64,000 nucleotides of DNA. Source: RHLJ01 sp965212165 (GTDB lineage Bacteria > Bacteroidota > Rhodothermia > Balneolales > Balneolaceae). The stretch covers positions 186,001-250,000 of the forward strand of contig OZ243096.1 in the NCBI GenBank assembly GCA_965212165.1, in the 5' to 3' direction. Positions 29,429-38,106 of this stretch are shown piece after piece. The notes beneath the pieces were generated by a model. It made no database searches, was not told the DNA's origin, and saw only the letters and a program-made list of their open reading frames with translations. Position numbers and translations under genes: made by a program. Numbering within the stretch: position 1 is the first letter of the stretch; the number at the start of each line of letters is the position of its first letter.

Positions 29429-29986
29429 TTACTTCTCTTTAGTATCGTCTTCGTTTGTAGTAGAATCTTCTTCCACTTCTGCGCTTTCTTCAGCTACAAT
29501 TTCTTCACTTTCTTCTTCAGCTGTTGCATCTTCAACAACCGTAGCAGATTCAGAAGTAGTAGGAGTATTAGATTTACCAGCTCTTCTAGTACGTTTCTTT
29601 TTAGCACCCTTGCCTTCTGGCTGAACATCATTGTAATCAACTAGTTCAATGACAGCCATTTCAGCACCGTCACCTTGCCTAAAACCAATTTTTACAATCC
29701 TAGTATAACCACCAGGACGATCCTTTGATTTTGGAGCTACTTCATCAAATAAAGCAGTAACTACATACTTATCTTGAAGTGATGAAAAAACTTGAGTTCT
29801 ATTATGATGATTGTCTTCTTTAGCCCTGGTAATCAAAGGCTCAACGAATCGACGCAGTTCTTTAGCTTTAGCAATAGTTGTTACTATTCTATGTTCTTTA
29901 ACTAATGCAGTAGCAAGTGCTCGCATTGTCGCTCTTCTGTGAGAAGAAGTACGACTTAATTTTCTACCTTTTACTCTATGGCGCAT
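29429..29986 (-). CDS. rplQ: 50S ribosomal protein L17 with long acidic C-terminal tail
   Basis: The first 120 residues are a normal L17 (MRHRVKGRKLSRTSSHRRATMRALATAL, ELRRFVEPLITRAK). The protein is 185 residues rather than about 120: a basic hinge (KKKRTRRAGKS) is followed by some 45 residues rich in Glu, Asp, Thr and Ser. L17 binds 23S rRNA near the exit tunnel. Last gene of the alpha block, 17 bases after rpoA. The tail is in frame with no sign of a sequencing error. Confidence 0.95.
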   Translation of the reverse strand: MRHRVKGRKLSRTSSHRRATMRALATALVKEHRIVTTIAKAKELRRFVEPLITRAKEDNHHNRTQVFSSLQDKYVVTALFDEVAPKSKDRPGGYTRIVKIGFRQGDGAEMAVIELVDYNDVQPEGKGAKKKRTRRAGKSNTPTTSESATVVEDATAEEESEEIVAEESAEVEEDSTTNEDDTKEK

Positions 29987-30003
29987 GGTTCAATTTCCTA
30001 TTC

Positions 30004-30975
30004 TTAGTCCAAATATTTTGCTACGTCCATTCCAAATTGAAGATTTTTTTCTTCAATTACTTCGATAAGCTCAGTTAATGACTTCTTACCAAAATTGCGG
30101 AATTTTAGAAGATCCTGTTCGTCTCTAGCTACCAGCTCACCAATTGAATTGATGTTAGCAGACTTTAGACAGTTATAAGCACGTACGCTTAAATTTAGAT
30201 CTTCAATGCTTGTTCTTAATAGATTAGCAACACGTTGCTTTTCTGCATCTACTTCTTCTTCTTCTTGAGTAAATGGTTCTTCAATTTTTTCAGTAATAAA
30301 TTTCTCAATATGTTCTTTGAGAATTTTACCTGCCAGTGTTAACGCTTCCTTTGCATTAACAGATCCGTCAGTTTCTACATCCATTACTAATTTTTCATAA
30401 TCAGTACGTTGTCCAACACGAACGTTTTCTACGTTAAACTTTACTGACTTGATAGGTGTGTAGATAGCATCAATTGCTATTAAATTTATGTCTTCCTCTT
30501 CAAAAGATATATCTTCAGCAGGAACATACCCGCGACCACGACCAACTCTAAGTTCGATTTCTAATTCTGCATCATCTGCTAGATTGGCAATAATCAAATC
30601 TGTATTAAGAACTTCGTACTCACCAGTTGAACTATCAATATCTGCAGCTGTAAGTGTTCCATTACCTTTTTTGCTAATGTGAATTACACCGCTACTTTGT
30701 TCTACTTGCTTAAAACGAACTTGCTTAAAATTTAATATGATTTCATATACATCTTCTTTTACACCTTTGATGCTAGAATACTCATGATCAACACCGTTTA
30801 TTTTCACTGCGTTAATTGCTATTCCAGGAAGCGAAGAAAGAAGAACACGGCGGAATGAGTTGCCGATGGTTACTCCAAATCCTCTTTCAAGAGGTTGAAG
30901 AACAAATGTGCCAAAATTGTCTTCGTCTTTTACAACGTCTAAACTTTCTGGCATTTGAATACTATAGTTACTCAT
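30004..30975 (-). CDS. rpoA: DNA-directed RNA polymerase subunit alpha
   Basis: The alpha subunit dimerises to assemble RNA polymerase and its C-terminal domain contacts UP elements and regulators. The 323-residue protein has the N-terminal segment LERGFGVTIGNSFRRVLLSSLPG and the C-terminal domain SIEDLNLSVRAYNCLKSANINSIGEL, with the acidic linker (EEEEVDAEK) between. The gene lies in its canonical place between rpsD and rplQ. Confidence 0.98.
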   Translation of the reverse strand: MSNYSIQMPESLDVVKDEDNFGTFVLQPLERGFGVTIGNSFRRVLLSSLPGIAINAVKINGVDHEYSSIKGVKEDVYEIILNFKQVRFKQVEQSSGVIHISKKGNGTLTAADIDSSTGEYEVLNTDLIIANLADDAELEIELRVGRGRGYVPAEDISFEEEDINLIAIDAIYTPIKSVKFNVENVRVGQRTDYEKLVMDVETDGSVNAKEALTLAGKILKEHIEKFITEKIEEPFTQEEEEVDAEKQRVANLLRTSIEDLNLSVRAYNCLKSANINSIGELVARDEQDLLKFRNFGKKSLTELIEVIEEKNLQFGMDVAKYLD

Positions 30976-30998
30976 AATTATACGGTAAACTTTAAAAA

Positions 30999-31604
30999 TT
31001 ACTTCGAATAAAGCTCAACAATAAGCTGAACATTAATGTTTTCTGGAATCTCTTCCAGTGTTGGCTCATATAGGAACTTGCCACTCTTAGACTTAGGATC
31101 TGTTTCAACCCACTTATACTTATTTCTTGGCGCGCTACTTAGTGAATCTACTACAAGTTCTAAATCTCGCGATTTTGGTCTCAAAGAAATAACATCACCT
31201 GGTTTCACTACAAAAGAAGGAATATTAACAGTACTTCCGTTCACAACAATATGCTTATGAGATACAAGCTGACGTGCTTGACGTCGCGTTTTAGTAAATC
31301 CCATTCTAAAAACGGTATTATCTAGACGTGACTCCAATGATTGAAGTAAAATCTCACCAGTTACACCATCTTTAGCAGTAGCAGCTTCATACAGGTTACG
31401 GAATTGCTTTTCAAGCAATCCATATGTGTACTTTGCTTTTTGCTTTTCTTCTAACTGAACAGCGTATTCAGATTTACGTTGAAATCTTGATCTCCCATGT
31501 TGACCTGGGCCATATGGTTTGCGCTCTAATGCTTTACTTGCTCCAAAGATTGGCTCTTTAAAACGTCTAGCTTTCTTTTGTTTTGGGCCTCTATATCTTG
31601 CCAT
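30999..31604 (-). CDS. rpsD: 30S ribosomal protein S4
   Basis: S4 starts 16S assembly and in many bacteria represses the alpha operon. This 201-residue protein has an S4 RNA-binding domain (SRLDNTVFRMGFTKTRRQARQLVSHKHIVVNG) after a basic N-terminus (ARYRGPKQKKARRF). The N-terminal zinc cysteines of some S4 proteins are absent. Gene order rpsM-rpsK-rpsD-rpoA-rplQ is conserved. Confidence 0.98.
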   Translation of the reverse strand: MARYRGPKQKKARRFKEPIFGASKALERKPYGPGQHGRSRFQRKSEYAVQLEEKQKAKYTYGLLEKQFRNLYEAATAKDGVTGEILLQSLESRLDNTVFRMGFTKTRRQARQLVSHKHIVVNGSTVNIPSFVVKPGDVISLRPKSRDLELVVDSLSSAPRNKYKWVETDPKSKSGKFLYEPTLEEIPENINVQLIVELYSK

Positions 31605-31623
31605 TTCTTGCTACAATTACGAA

Positions 31624-32031
31624 TTAAACTCTTCTACGTTTTGGTGGTCGGCATCCATTGTGAGGAATAGGTGTTCTATCCACAATAGAAGAAACTTCTA
31701 AGCCAACATTTGCCATTGCTCTAACGGCAGCTTCTCTTCCAGATCCAGGTCCTTTCACAAAAACATTTATTTTACGAAGTCCCATTTCATGAGCTGCTTT
31801 TGCTGCAGTTTCTGCGCTTAGCTGTGCTGCATAAGGAGTGTTTTTTCTTGATCCCTTAAAACCTTCTTTTCCAGCGGAAGACCATGAAAGAACATTTCCA
31901 TTTGTATCTGTAATAGTAACTATCACATTATTGAATGTTGCTTTAACAAAAGCCATCCCATTAGGATCGCTAATCTGCTTTTTCTTTTTTCTTTTAGCCG
32001 CAGCTGCTGCGCTTGCTTGTTTCTTAGCCAT
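31624..32031 (-). CDS. rpsK: 30S ribosomal protein S11
   Basis: S11 helps form the platform and the E-site mRNA channel. Signature stretches are TFNNVIVTITDTNGN, SSAGKEGFKGSRKNTPYAAQ and DRTPIPHNGCRPPKRRRV at the end. At 135 residues it is slightly longer than in E. coli because of a Lys/Ala-rich N-terminus. Confidence 0.98.
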   Translation of the reverse strand: MAKKQASAAAAAKRKKKKQISDPNGMAFVKATFNNVIVTITDTNGNVLSWSSAGKEGFKGSRKNTPYAAQLSAETAAKAAHEMGLRKINVFVKGPGSGREAAVRAMANVGLEVSSIVDRTPIPHNGCRPPKRRRV

Positions 32032-32049
32032 GATTACTTATCAATTATA

Positions 32050-32424
32050 TTACTTAGTAGCTTTTTTCTTACCGGCAACAGTACGCTTTTTACCTTTTCT
32101 GGTACGTGCGTTAGTTTGTGTTCTTTGTCCACGAACAGGTAACCCTCTTCTATGGCGAACACCTCGATAACTTCCAATTTCAATTAAACGACGGATATTA
32201 CCATTTACTTCGCTACGCAAAGCACCTTCAAGTTTATACTCTTCTAAAAGGTTACGGATGGCAGTTACCTGCTCATCAGTCCAATCTTGAACCTTTATGT
32301 TAGGATCAATTTCAAGCTGAGCAAAAATTTTCTCAGATTGAGATCGACCGATCCCATATATATAGGTTAGGCTAATTAAGCCTCTTTTTTGTTTTGGTAA
32401 ATCAATTCCAGCAATACGTGCCAT
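32050..32424 (-). CDS. rpsM: 30S ribosomal protein S13
   Basis: A 124-residue head protein that contacts P-site tRNA and bridge B1. It begins MARIAGIDLPKQKRGLISLTYI and has the late motif RGVRHRRGLPVRGQRTQTNARTRKG with a basic tail. It is the first gene of the alpha block, just after rpmJ. Confidence 0.98.
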   Translation of the reverse strand: MARIAGIDLPKQKRGLISLTYIYGIGRSQSEKIFAQLEIDPNIKVQDWTDEQVTAIRNLLEEYKLEGALRSEVNGNIRRLIEIGSYRGVRHRRGLPVRGQRTQTNARTRKGKKRTVAGKKKATK

Positions 32425-32441
32425 AAAATACTCTTATGCTA

Positions 32442-32558
32442 TTATCCCTGACGCTGCTTATGGCGCGGGTTTTTCTTATTGATTACGTACAAGCGACCTT
32501 TTCGTCTAACGATTTTGTCGTCTGCACTTCTTTTTTTAACCGAAGATCTTGTTTTCAT
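32442..32558 (-). CDS. rpmJ: 50S ribosomal protein L36, zinc-free (C-) form
   Basis: Reading the minus strand from ATG at 32556-32558 gives 38 codons starting MKTRSSVKKRSADDKIV and ending PRHKQRQG. This is L36 by length, by sequence and by position between infA and rpsM. All three zinc-binding cysteines of the C+ form are replaced, so it should be the zinc-independent type. The gene is short and easily missed by automatic callers. Confidence 0.97.
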   Translation of the reverse strand: MKTRSSVKKRSADDKIVRRKGRLYVINKKNPRHKQRQG

Positions 32559-32569
32559 GTCTACAGTGT

Positions 32570-32788
32570 TTATTTATAACGATAAGTGATTCTTCCTTTA
32601 CTCAAATCGTAAGGCGACATTTCTACCGCAACACGATCACCTGGTAAAATTTTGATGTAATACATTCTCATTTTACCAGAAACATGAGCCAAAATTTCGT
32701 GACCATTTTCCAACTGCACTTTAAACTGTGCGTTTGGTAAGGCTTCTAAAATTTCTCCGTCTTGTTTAATAGGCTCTTGTTTAGCCAT
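32570..32788 (-). CDS. infA: Translation initiation factor IF-1
   Basis: A 72-residue OB-fold protein (MAKQEPIKQDGEILEALPNA, GKMRMYYIKILPGDRVAVEMSPYDLSKGRITYR). It occupies the A site during initiation. The gene overlaps the end of map by 8 bases, and rpmJ follows after 11, the standard secY-map-infA-rpmJ arrangement. Confidence 0.98.
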   Translation of the reverse strand: MAKQEPIKQDGEILEALPNAQFKVQLENGHEILAHVSGKMRMYYIKILPGDRVAVEMSPYDLSKGRITYRYK

Positions 32789-33590
32789 ACTGAATTACTT
32801 TATCTTGATTTTTTGATAGCTCAGCAATATAATCAAAAGTACTTAAAATTTCAGCTTTTCCTTCTCGAACTACAATATCGTGTTCGAAGTGTGCGGAAAC
32901 GCTTCTATCTGCAGTAACTACTGTCCAGCCATCGTTCAATGTTTCAACTTTCCAAGTACCCATGTTTATCATAGGTTCTATTGCGAGGGTCATACCTGAT
33001 CTCAGGCGTTCACCTCTACTTCTTTTTCCATAGTTGGGTACAGATGGATCTTCATGCAATGACTTGCCTAATCCGTGACCAACTAAATCTCTTACCACCC
33101 CATACCCAGCATTTTCACAATGGGTTTGAATGGAATTTCCAATATCACCAATTCTGTTTCCATGAACTGCCTGATCAATTCCAGCATAAAGCGATTCAAG
33201 TGTAGTTCTCAATAAATCCAAAACTTTGTCATCGCATTCACCTACAGCAAATGTGTAAGCATGATCACCAAAGTATCCATTTTTCTCTACACCACAATCA
33301 ACAGAAACTATATCACCTTCTTCTAGGATTCTATCACCTGGAATACCATGAACAACTTCTTCATTTACTGAGATACATAATGTTCCTGGAAATGGGTTGT
33401 TTCTAGGTCCATAACCTTTAAAAGCTGGTCTTGCATTATTTGCAGCTATGTAATCTTCTGCTATGCGATCAAGCTTTCCAGTTGTAATACCTGGTTCAAT
33501 AAATTTCCCTACTTCACCGAGTGTTCTGGACACAAGTTGCGCACTTTCACGCATTTTGTCTATTTCCATTTCACTCTTTAGATAAATCAT
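32781..33590 (-). CDS. map: Type I methionine aminopeptidase
   Basis: Removes the initiator methionine from nascent proteins. The 269-residue protein has the metal ligands of the pita-bread fold: Asp in SVDCGVEKNGYFGDHAYTF (two Asp), His in GHGLGKSLHEDP, Glu in AIEPMINMG and the final Glu region SAHFEHDIVV. Start MIYLKSEMEIDKMRES is normal. Only two bases separate it from secY. Confidence 0.98.
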   Translation of the reverse strand: MIYLKSEMEIDKMRESAQLVSRTLGEVGKFIEPGITTGKLDRIAEDYIAANNARPAFKGYGPRNNPFPGTLCISVNEEVVHGIPGDRILEEGDIVSVDCGVEKNGYFGDHAYTFAVGECDDKVLDLLRTTLESLYAGIDQAVHGNRIGDIGNSIQTHCENAGYGVVRDLVGHGLGKSLHEDPSVPNYGKRSRGERLRSGMTLAIEPMINMGTWKVETLNDGWTVVTADRSVSAHFEHDIVVREGKAEILSTFDYIAELSKNQDKVIQYG

Positions 33591-33592
33591 GC

Positions 33593-34906
33593 TTATGCGC
33601 GTCTACTGCGCCCTTTGATTTTACCTGTTTTCATAAAGCCATCATAATGACGCATCATTAAATGACTCTCAATTTGTTGTAGTGTATCTAATGCTACACC
33701 AACAATAATTAACAAACTAGTACCTCCATAAAAAAGAGCAAAGCCTGGCGTAATTCCAAAATTGATTACGATAGCAGGTAAAATTGCTACAAATGAGAGG
33801 AACAGTGAACCCGGAAGGGTAATCTTTGTCAATATATTATCAATAAACTCAACAGTAGATTTACCTGGACGTACACCTGGTATAAATCCACCTTGTCTTT
33901 TCATAGTATCTGCCATTTCCTTAGGGTTAATGGCAATTGCTGTATAGAAAAAAGTAAAGAACACACATATCAAGAAAAATACTATAGAATATAGTAATCC
34001 TGAATAATCTACAGACCATGCAGTCAGCATTTGTATTGTTTCATTCTCTGGAAAAAATGATCCAATTGTACTAGGGATAAACATGATAGACTGTGCAAAA
34101 ATTATTGGCATTACACCTGCAGCATTTACTCGTAATGGTAAATATTGTGTAGTACCACCATAAACTTTTCGTCCAACTACTCTCTTTGCATATTGAACAG
34201 GAATTTTACGAGTACCTTGAGTAAGTAATACAACTGCTGCAATAATAAGACAAAGTATTGCTATTTCTATTAGTACAATAATCGCGTTGCTCTTTGTTGT
34301 AACTTCATTAATTAAGCTTGTTGGTAAAATCGCAATTATACCAATCATGATTATTAATGAAATACCATTCCCAATTCCACGATCTGTTATCCTTTCCCCT
34401 AGCCACATTACGAATGTTGTACCAGCGGTTAATACAATTATTGATGTAATTATAAATGCTGCATTATTAACTACAATAGCTTGTGGAGCTGTCGCAATAA
34501 GATTGATTGAAAATGCAATTGCTTGAAGTGCCGTTATACCAACTGTACCATATCTTGTAAGTCGAGTTATTTTACGTCTTCCTTCTTCTCCTTCACGTTG
34601 TAGTTTTTGGAAATATGGAACTACAGCGCCCATTAATTGAATAATAATGGATGCGGTGATATACGGCATAATCCCCAAAGCAAATACTCCCGCTCTTGAG
34701 AATGCACCCCCCACAAACATATCAAATAAACCAAGGAGACTATTATTCGCCCCGGCTGTAGCATTCAACAATTCAGAAGCATCAACACCTGGAAGGGTGA
34801 TATAACTTCCTACTCTGTAAACCATAAGAATCCCGACAGTATATAAAATTCTGTTTTTTAGGTCTTCTATTTTAAAGATGTTGCGGAAATTTTCTATCAG
34901 ACTCAT
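33593..34906 (-). CDS. secY: Protein translocase subunit SecY
   Basis: The channel subunit of the Sec translocon, 437 residues with ten membrane helices. Typical segments are FSRAGVFALGIMPYITASIIIQL (near the plug), GERITDRGIGNGISLIIM, the cytosolic loop with RKIPVQYAKRVVGRK and GFIPGVRPGK. Located between rplO and map as in most bacteria. SecE and SecG are not in the window. Confidence 0.98.
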   Translation of the reverse strand: MSLIENFRNIFKIEDLKNRILYTVGILMVYRVGSYITLPGVDASELLNATAGANNSLLGLFDMFVGGAFSRAGVFALGIMPYITASIIIQLMGAVVPYFQKLQREGEEGRRKITRLTRYGTVGITALQAIAFSINLIATAPQAIVVNNAAFIITSIIVLTAGTTFVMWLGERITDRGIGNGISLIIMIGIIAILPTSLINEVTTKSNAIIVLIEIAILCLIIAAVVLLTQGTRKIPVQYAKRVVGRKVYGGTTQYLPLRVNAAGVMPIIFAQSIMFIPSTIGSFFPENETIQMLTAWSVDYSGLLYSIVFFLICVFFTFFYTAIAINPKEMADTMKRQGGFIPGVRPGKSTVEFIDNILTKITLPGSLFLSFVAILPAIVINFGITPGFALFYGGTSLLIIVGVALDTLQQIESHLMMRHYDGFMKTGKIKGRSRRA

Positions 34907-34922
34907 TCGTCGTTAGATCCGG

Positions 34923-35375
34923 TTATTTAATTAATGTAAGTGAACCGCCAGCTTTTTCTACTTTTTCAATAGCAGATTTGCTTGCAGCATGTGCTTCAAT
35001 TTCAACTTTAGTTTTGAACTCACCGCTTCCTAGTATTTTTACTAAGTCGTTTTTATGAGCCAAGCCAGCAGAAACTAAATCTGCTAAAGATACTTTTTCA
35101 GCAAGTTTACCAGCTTCAATATATGCAGCAATTGTCTCCAAATTTACTGGTCTATATTCCGTTCTATTTGGGTTTTTAAAACCAAACTTAGGTACACGTC
35201 GCTGTAAAGGCATTTGACCACCCTCAAACCAAGCTCTTCTAGAGTAACCTGATCGAGATTTTTGTCCGTTCATTCCACGACCAGACTCTTGTCCTTTTCC
35301 AGAACCTTCACCACGCCCTACACGTTTTCCGGTTTTAGTATTTGGTATTGGTGCTTTTAAATTGCTTAAATCCAT
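34923..35375 (-). CDS. rplO: 50S ribosomal protein L15
   Basis: A 150-residue large-subunit assembly protein with the Gly/Arg-rich N-terminal extension (GKRVGRGEGSGKGQESGRG, QKSRSGYSRRAWFEGGQMPL) and the globular C-terminus. It follows rpsE directly with 21 bases between them, where rpmD (L30) is normally found. Confidence 0.98.
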   Translation of the reverse strand: MDLSNLKAPIPNTKTGKRVGRGEGSGKGQESGRGMNGQKSRSGYSRRAWFEGGQMPLQRRVPKFGFKNPNRTEYRPVNLETIAAYIEAGKLAEKVSLADLVSAGLAHKNDLVKILGSGEFKTKVEIEAHAASKSAIEKVEKAGGSLTLIK

Positions 35376-35396
35376 GATTCAAATATGTTATAGGTA

Positions 35397-35921
35397 TTAA
35401 CCTTCAAAAACTTTGTTTAGTGAAACACCTCTACGTTGAGCAACCTCAACTGGGTCTGTCAATTCTTTCAATGCCTGAAAAGCAGCCTTCACCATATTAT
35501 GAGGATTTGAAGAACCTTGAGATTTTGACAAGATGTTATGTACACCTGCAACATCAAGTAAATTCTTTACTGCTCCACCTGCAATTACACCAGTACCATC
35601 TGATGCTGGGCGAAGTAATACTTTACCAGCACCTGCTTTACCTACAACTGGATGATAAATACTTTTACTCGTTGTAAGAGGAATTCTGATTAAATTCTTT
35701 TTAGCGTTATCGAATCCTTTTTGGATCGCATCTGATACTTCGTTTGCTTTTCCAAGACCATGACCAACTACACCATTTCCATCACCAACAACTACAATAG
35801 CGTTGAAACTGAAGCGGCGACCACCTTTTACTACTTTTGCTACACGGTTTACATGAACTAATTTTTCTTCTAGATTCAAGTTACCAGCAGGGATAGATTG
35901 TTTTCTTCTTACTTTAGGCAT
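35397..35921 (-). CDS. rpsE: 30S ribosomal protein S5
   Basis: S5 lines the mRNA entry tunnel and affects fidelity. The 174-residue protein has LEEKLVHVNRVAKVVKGGRRFSF and VVVGDGNGVVGHGLGKANEV in the N-terminal dsRNA-binding-like domain and RPASDGTGVIAGGAVKNLLDVAGV in the second. Conserved position after rplR. Confidence 0.98.
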   Translation of the reverse strand: MPKVRRKQSIPAGNLNLEEKLVHVNRVAKVVKGGRRFSFNAIVVVGDGNGVVGHGLGKANEVSDAIQKGFDNAKKNLIRIPLTTSKSIYHPVVGKAGAGKVLLRPASDGTGVIAGGAVKNLLDVAGVHNILSKSQGSSNPHNMVKAAFQALKELTDPVEVAQRRGVSLNKVFEG

Positions 35922-35938
35922 TGTTTAATTCGGTTCGA

Positions 35939-36274
35939 TTAAAACTCTAAACCACCATCGCGGGCACCATCGGCAGCCGCTTTGATAATTCCATGATATT
36001 TGTATCCGCTTCTATCGAATACAACTTTATTAATTCCTTTATCTTGAGCGAGCTTAGCAAGTTCTGCACCTGCTTCTTTAGCTTTCTCAATACCAGTCTC
36101 TGCTTTAGCTGCTGCTACAGTATTACCTGCTGCATCATCAATAAGTTGTAAATAAGTAAATTTATTACTTTTAAACACACTTAATCTTGGGCGCTGAGCA
36201 GTACCTTGTACAATAGATCGAATTCTAGTTCTGATCTTGTTACGTCGTTCTGTTGTTTTTTTACTCTTATTCAT
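35939..36274 (-). CDS. rplR: 50S ribosomal protein L18
   Basis: The 5S-rRNA-binding protein of the central protuberance. At 111 residues it is slightly short; RLSVFKSNKFTYLQLIDDAAGNTVAAA and the C-terminal FDRSGYKYHGIIKAAADGARDGGLEF are diagnostic. Confidence 0.97.
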   Translation of the reverse strand: MNKSKKTTERRNKIRTRIRSIVQGTAQRPRLSVFKSNKFTYLQLIDDAAGNTVAAAKAETGIEKAKEAGAELAKLAQDKGINKVVFDRSGYKYHGIIKAAADGARDGGLEF

Positions 36275-36286
36275 TTCTTAATTCCC

Positions 36287-36841
36287 TTATTTAGCAGCTG
36301 ATTTACCGGCTTTACGGCGAATTTGCTCACCAACATATCTAATACCTTTTCCTTTGTAAGGCTCAGGTTTACGGAATGATCGTATTTTTGCAGATACCTG
36401 ACCAACAAGTTCTTTATCTATTCCAGATATTATTAGAATTGGATTCTTACTTGTTTTAGTATCAACTTCGATGCTAATCCCTTCCGGGGCTACAAAGAAA
36501 ATTGGGTGAGAATAACCTAGGTTAAGTTCAAGCACATTGCCGTTCATGGCAGCTCGAAAACCTACACCAATTATTTCTAATTTTTTCACATAGCCTTCGG
36601 TTACACCAACAACCATATTGTTAATAAGAGCTCTATATAAACCATGAAGTGCACGATCTGATTTAATATCAGAGTTACGTGTTACTACAAGTTCACTTTC
36701 AGTCTTTTCAACAGAAATGTTTGGATGAATTTGAAGTGTATTTGAACCTTTTTCTCCTTTTACAGTGATAACGTTATCTGCACTTATGCTTAGATCAACT
36801 TTATCAGAGAGAGGTACCGGTAATTTTCCTATTCGAGACAT
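36287..36841 (-). CDS. rplF: 50S ribosomal protein L6
   Basis: The 184-residue protein begins MSRIGKLPVPLSDKV and ends with the KPEPYKGKGIRYVGE signature, two tandem domains that bind near the sarcin-ricin loop. The frame is open for 17 more codons upstream, but those overlap rpsH and do not resemble L6, so the ATG at 36841 is chosen. Confidence 0.97.
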   Translation of the reverse strand: MSRIGKLPVPLSDKVDLSISADNVITVKGEKGSNTLQIHPNISVEKTESELVVTRNSDIKSDRALHGLYRALINNMVVGVTEGYVKKLEIIGVGFRAAMNGNVLELNLGYSHPIFFVAPEGISIEVDTKTSKNPILIISGIDKELVGQVSAKIRSFRKPEPYKGKGIRYVGEQIRRKAGKSAAK

Positions 36842-36857
36842 AGTTATAAACTCTTTT

Positions 36858-37250
36858 TTAGTAAACGGTGCACAATACTTCGCCGCCAACATTAAGTTTG
36901 CGAGCTTCTTTGTCTGTCATTACACCTTTCGAAGTAGAAAGTATCACTACTCCAAGGCCATTCTGTGAACGTGGTACATCAGATGAACCACTATACTTTC
37001 TTAGACCTGGCTTTGAATAGCGGGTTAAGTCGCGGATTACAGGGAGACCATATGAATCATATTTGAGAAACATTCTGATCACACCTTGTTTTCCATCTTC
37101 AATGTCGATGAATTTAGATATATATCCTTTATCGACAAGGATTTTCGCCATTGCACGCTTCAACTTTGATGCAGGTACATCAACTTTTCGGTGACCTGCG
37201 GTCTGTGCATTACGAATACGTGTTAAAAAATCTGCTATTGGATCATTCAT
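36858..37250 (-). CDS. rpsH: 30S ribosomal protein S8
   Basis: A 130-residue primary 16S-binding protein and, in many bacteria, translational repressor of the spc operon. MNDPIADFLTRIRNAQ and SQNGLGVVILSTSKGVMTDKEARK are typical. Follows rpsN by 7 bases. Confidence 0.98.
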   Translation of the reverse strand: MNDPIADFLTRIRNAQTAGHRKVDVPASKLKRAMAKILVDKGYISKFIDIEDGKQGVIRMFLKYDSYGLPVIRDLTRYSKPGLRKYSGSSDVPRSQNGLGVVILSTSKGVMTDKEARKLNVGGEVLCTVY

Positions 37251-37257
37251 AATATAT

Positions 37258-37527
37258 TTACCAGCTTGCTTTTCTTACGCCTGGGATCTTACCTGCCAGT
37301 GCTAATTCACGGAATTTTATACGAGAAACTCCATATCGCCCAATATAACCACGGCCACGGCCAGTGATACTACAACGATTTCTAACACGAGTTGGGCTCG
37401 CATTTCTTGGTAGTTTTTGTAATGCTTCATAATCACCTGCTTCTTTCAAAGCGGCTCTTTTTTCAGCATACTTTTCTACAGTTGCTTTTCTTTTTTCGTT
37501 ACGTGCTATCCAAGATTTTTTAGCCAT
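37258..37527 (-). CDS. rpsN: 30S ribosomal protein S14, zinc-independent form
   Basis: An 89-residue S14. The conserved core RNRCSITGRGRGYIGRYGVSRIKFRELALAGKIPGV is intact but the CxxC...CxxC zinc ribbon of the 61-residue form is absent. Spacing of 12 bases from rplE. Like L36 in this cluster, it needs no zinc. Confidence 0.98.
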   Translation of the reverse strand: MAKKSWIARNEKRKATVEKYAEKRAALKEAGDYEALQKLPRNASPTRVRNRCSITGRGRGYIGRYGVSRIKFRELALAGKIPGVRKASW

Positions 37528-37539
37528 AGTGGATGTTCC

Positions 37540-38091
37540 TTAATTTCTTCTTTTAAATGGCATGCCAAAGTGCTTAAGCAATGCAAAAGCTTCTTCGTCA
37601 GTTTCAGCAGAGGTCACAAAGGTAATATCCATTCCATGTAACTTTGCAACTTTATCTGTATCAATTTCTGGGAAGATAGTGTGCTCTTTCACACCAACTG
37701 TATAGTTCCCACGTCCATCAAAACTTTTATCAGGAATTCCTTGGAAGTCACGAGTTCTTGGAAGCGCAAGATTGATGAATCTATCTAAAAATTCAAACAT
37801 AATGCGACCTCTAAGTGTAACTTTACACCCAATAGGCATTCCTTCTCTCAACTTAAAGTTAGAGATTGATTTCTTTGCCTTAGTAGTTACAGGTTGTTGA
37901 CCTGTAATTAAAGCAACGTTCTCAACAACATTATCAAGAGCTTTTTTGTCTTGTATTGCTTCTCCAACCCCAACATTGATAACTATCTTTTGAAGTTTAG
38001 GTAACGCCATTACATTGGTGTAGCTAAACTCTTCAGTCAGTTTTGCGGTTATTTCTTCTTTGTAAAGAGTGTGTAGTCTTGCTTCAGCCAT
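37540..38091 (-). CDS. rplE: 50S ribosomal protein L5
   Basis: L5 binds 5S rRNA with L18 and bridges to S13. The 183-residue sequence includes MALPKLQKIVINVGVGEA, FKLREGMPIGCKVTLRG and TVGVKEHTIFPEID. Conserved gene order rplN-rplX-rplE-rpsN. Confidence 0.98.
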   Translation of the reverse strand: MAEARLHTLYKEEITAKLTEEFSYTNVMALPKLQKIVINVGVGEAIQDKKALDNVVENVALITGQQPVTTKAKKSISNFKLREGMPIGCKVTLRGRIMFEFLDRFINLALPRTRDFQGIPDKSFDGRGNYTVGVKEHTIFPEIDTDKVAKLHGMDITFVTSAETDEEAFALLKHFGMPFKRRN

Positions 38092-38106
38092 TATTAATCA
38101 CACAAA

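Noticed and set aside
36842..36892. 17-codon N-terminal extension of rplF
   Set aside because: Overlaps rpsH and does not resemble L6; normal ATG start is available.
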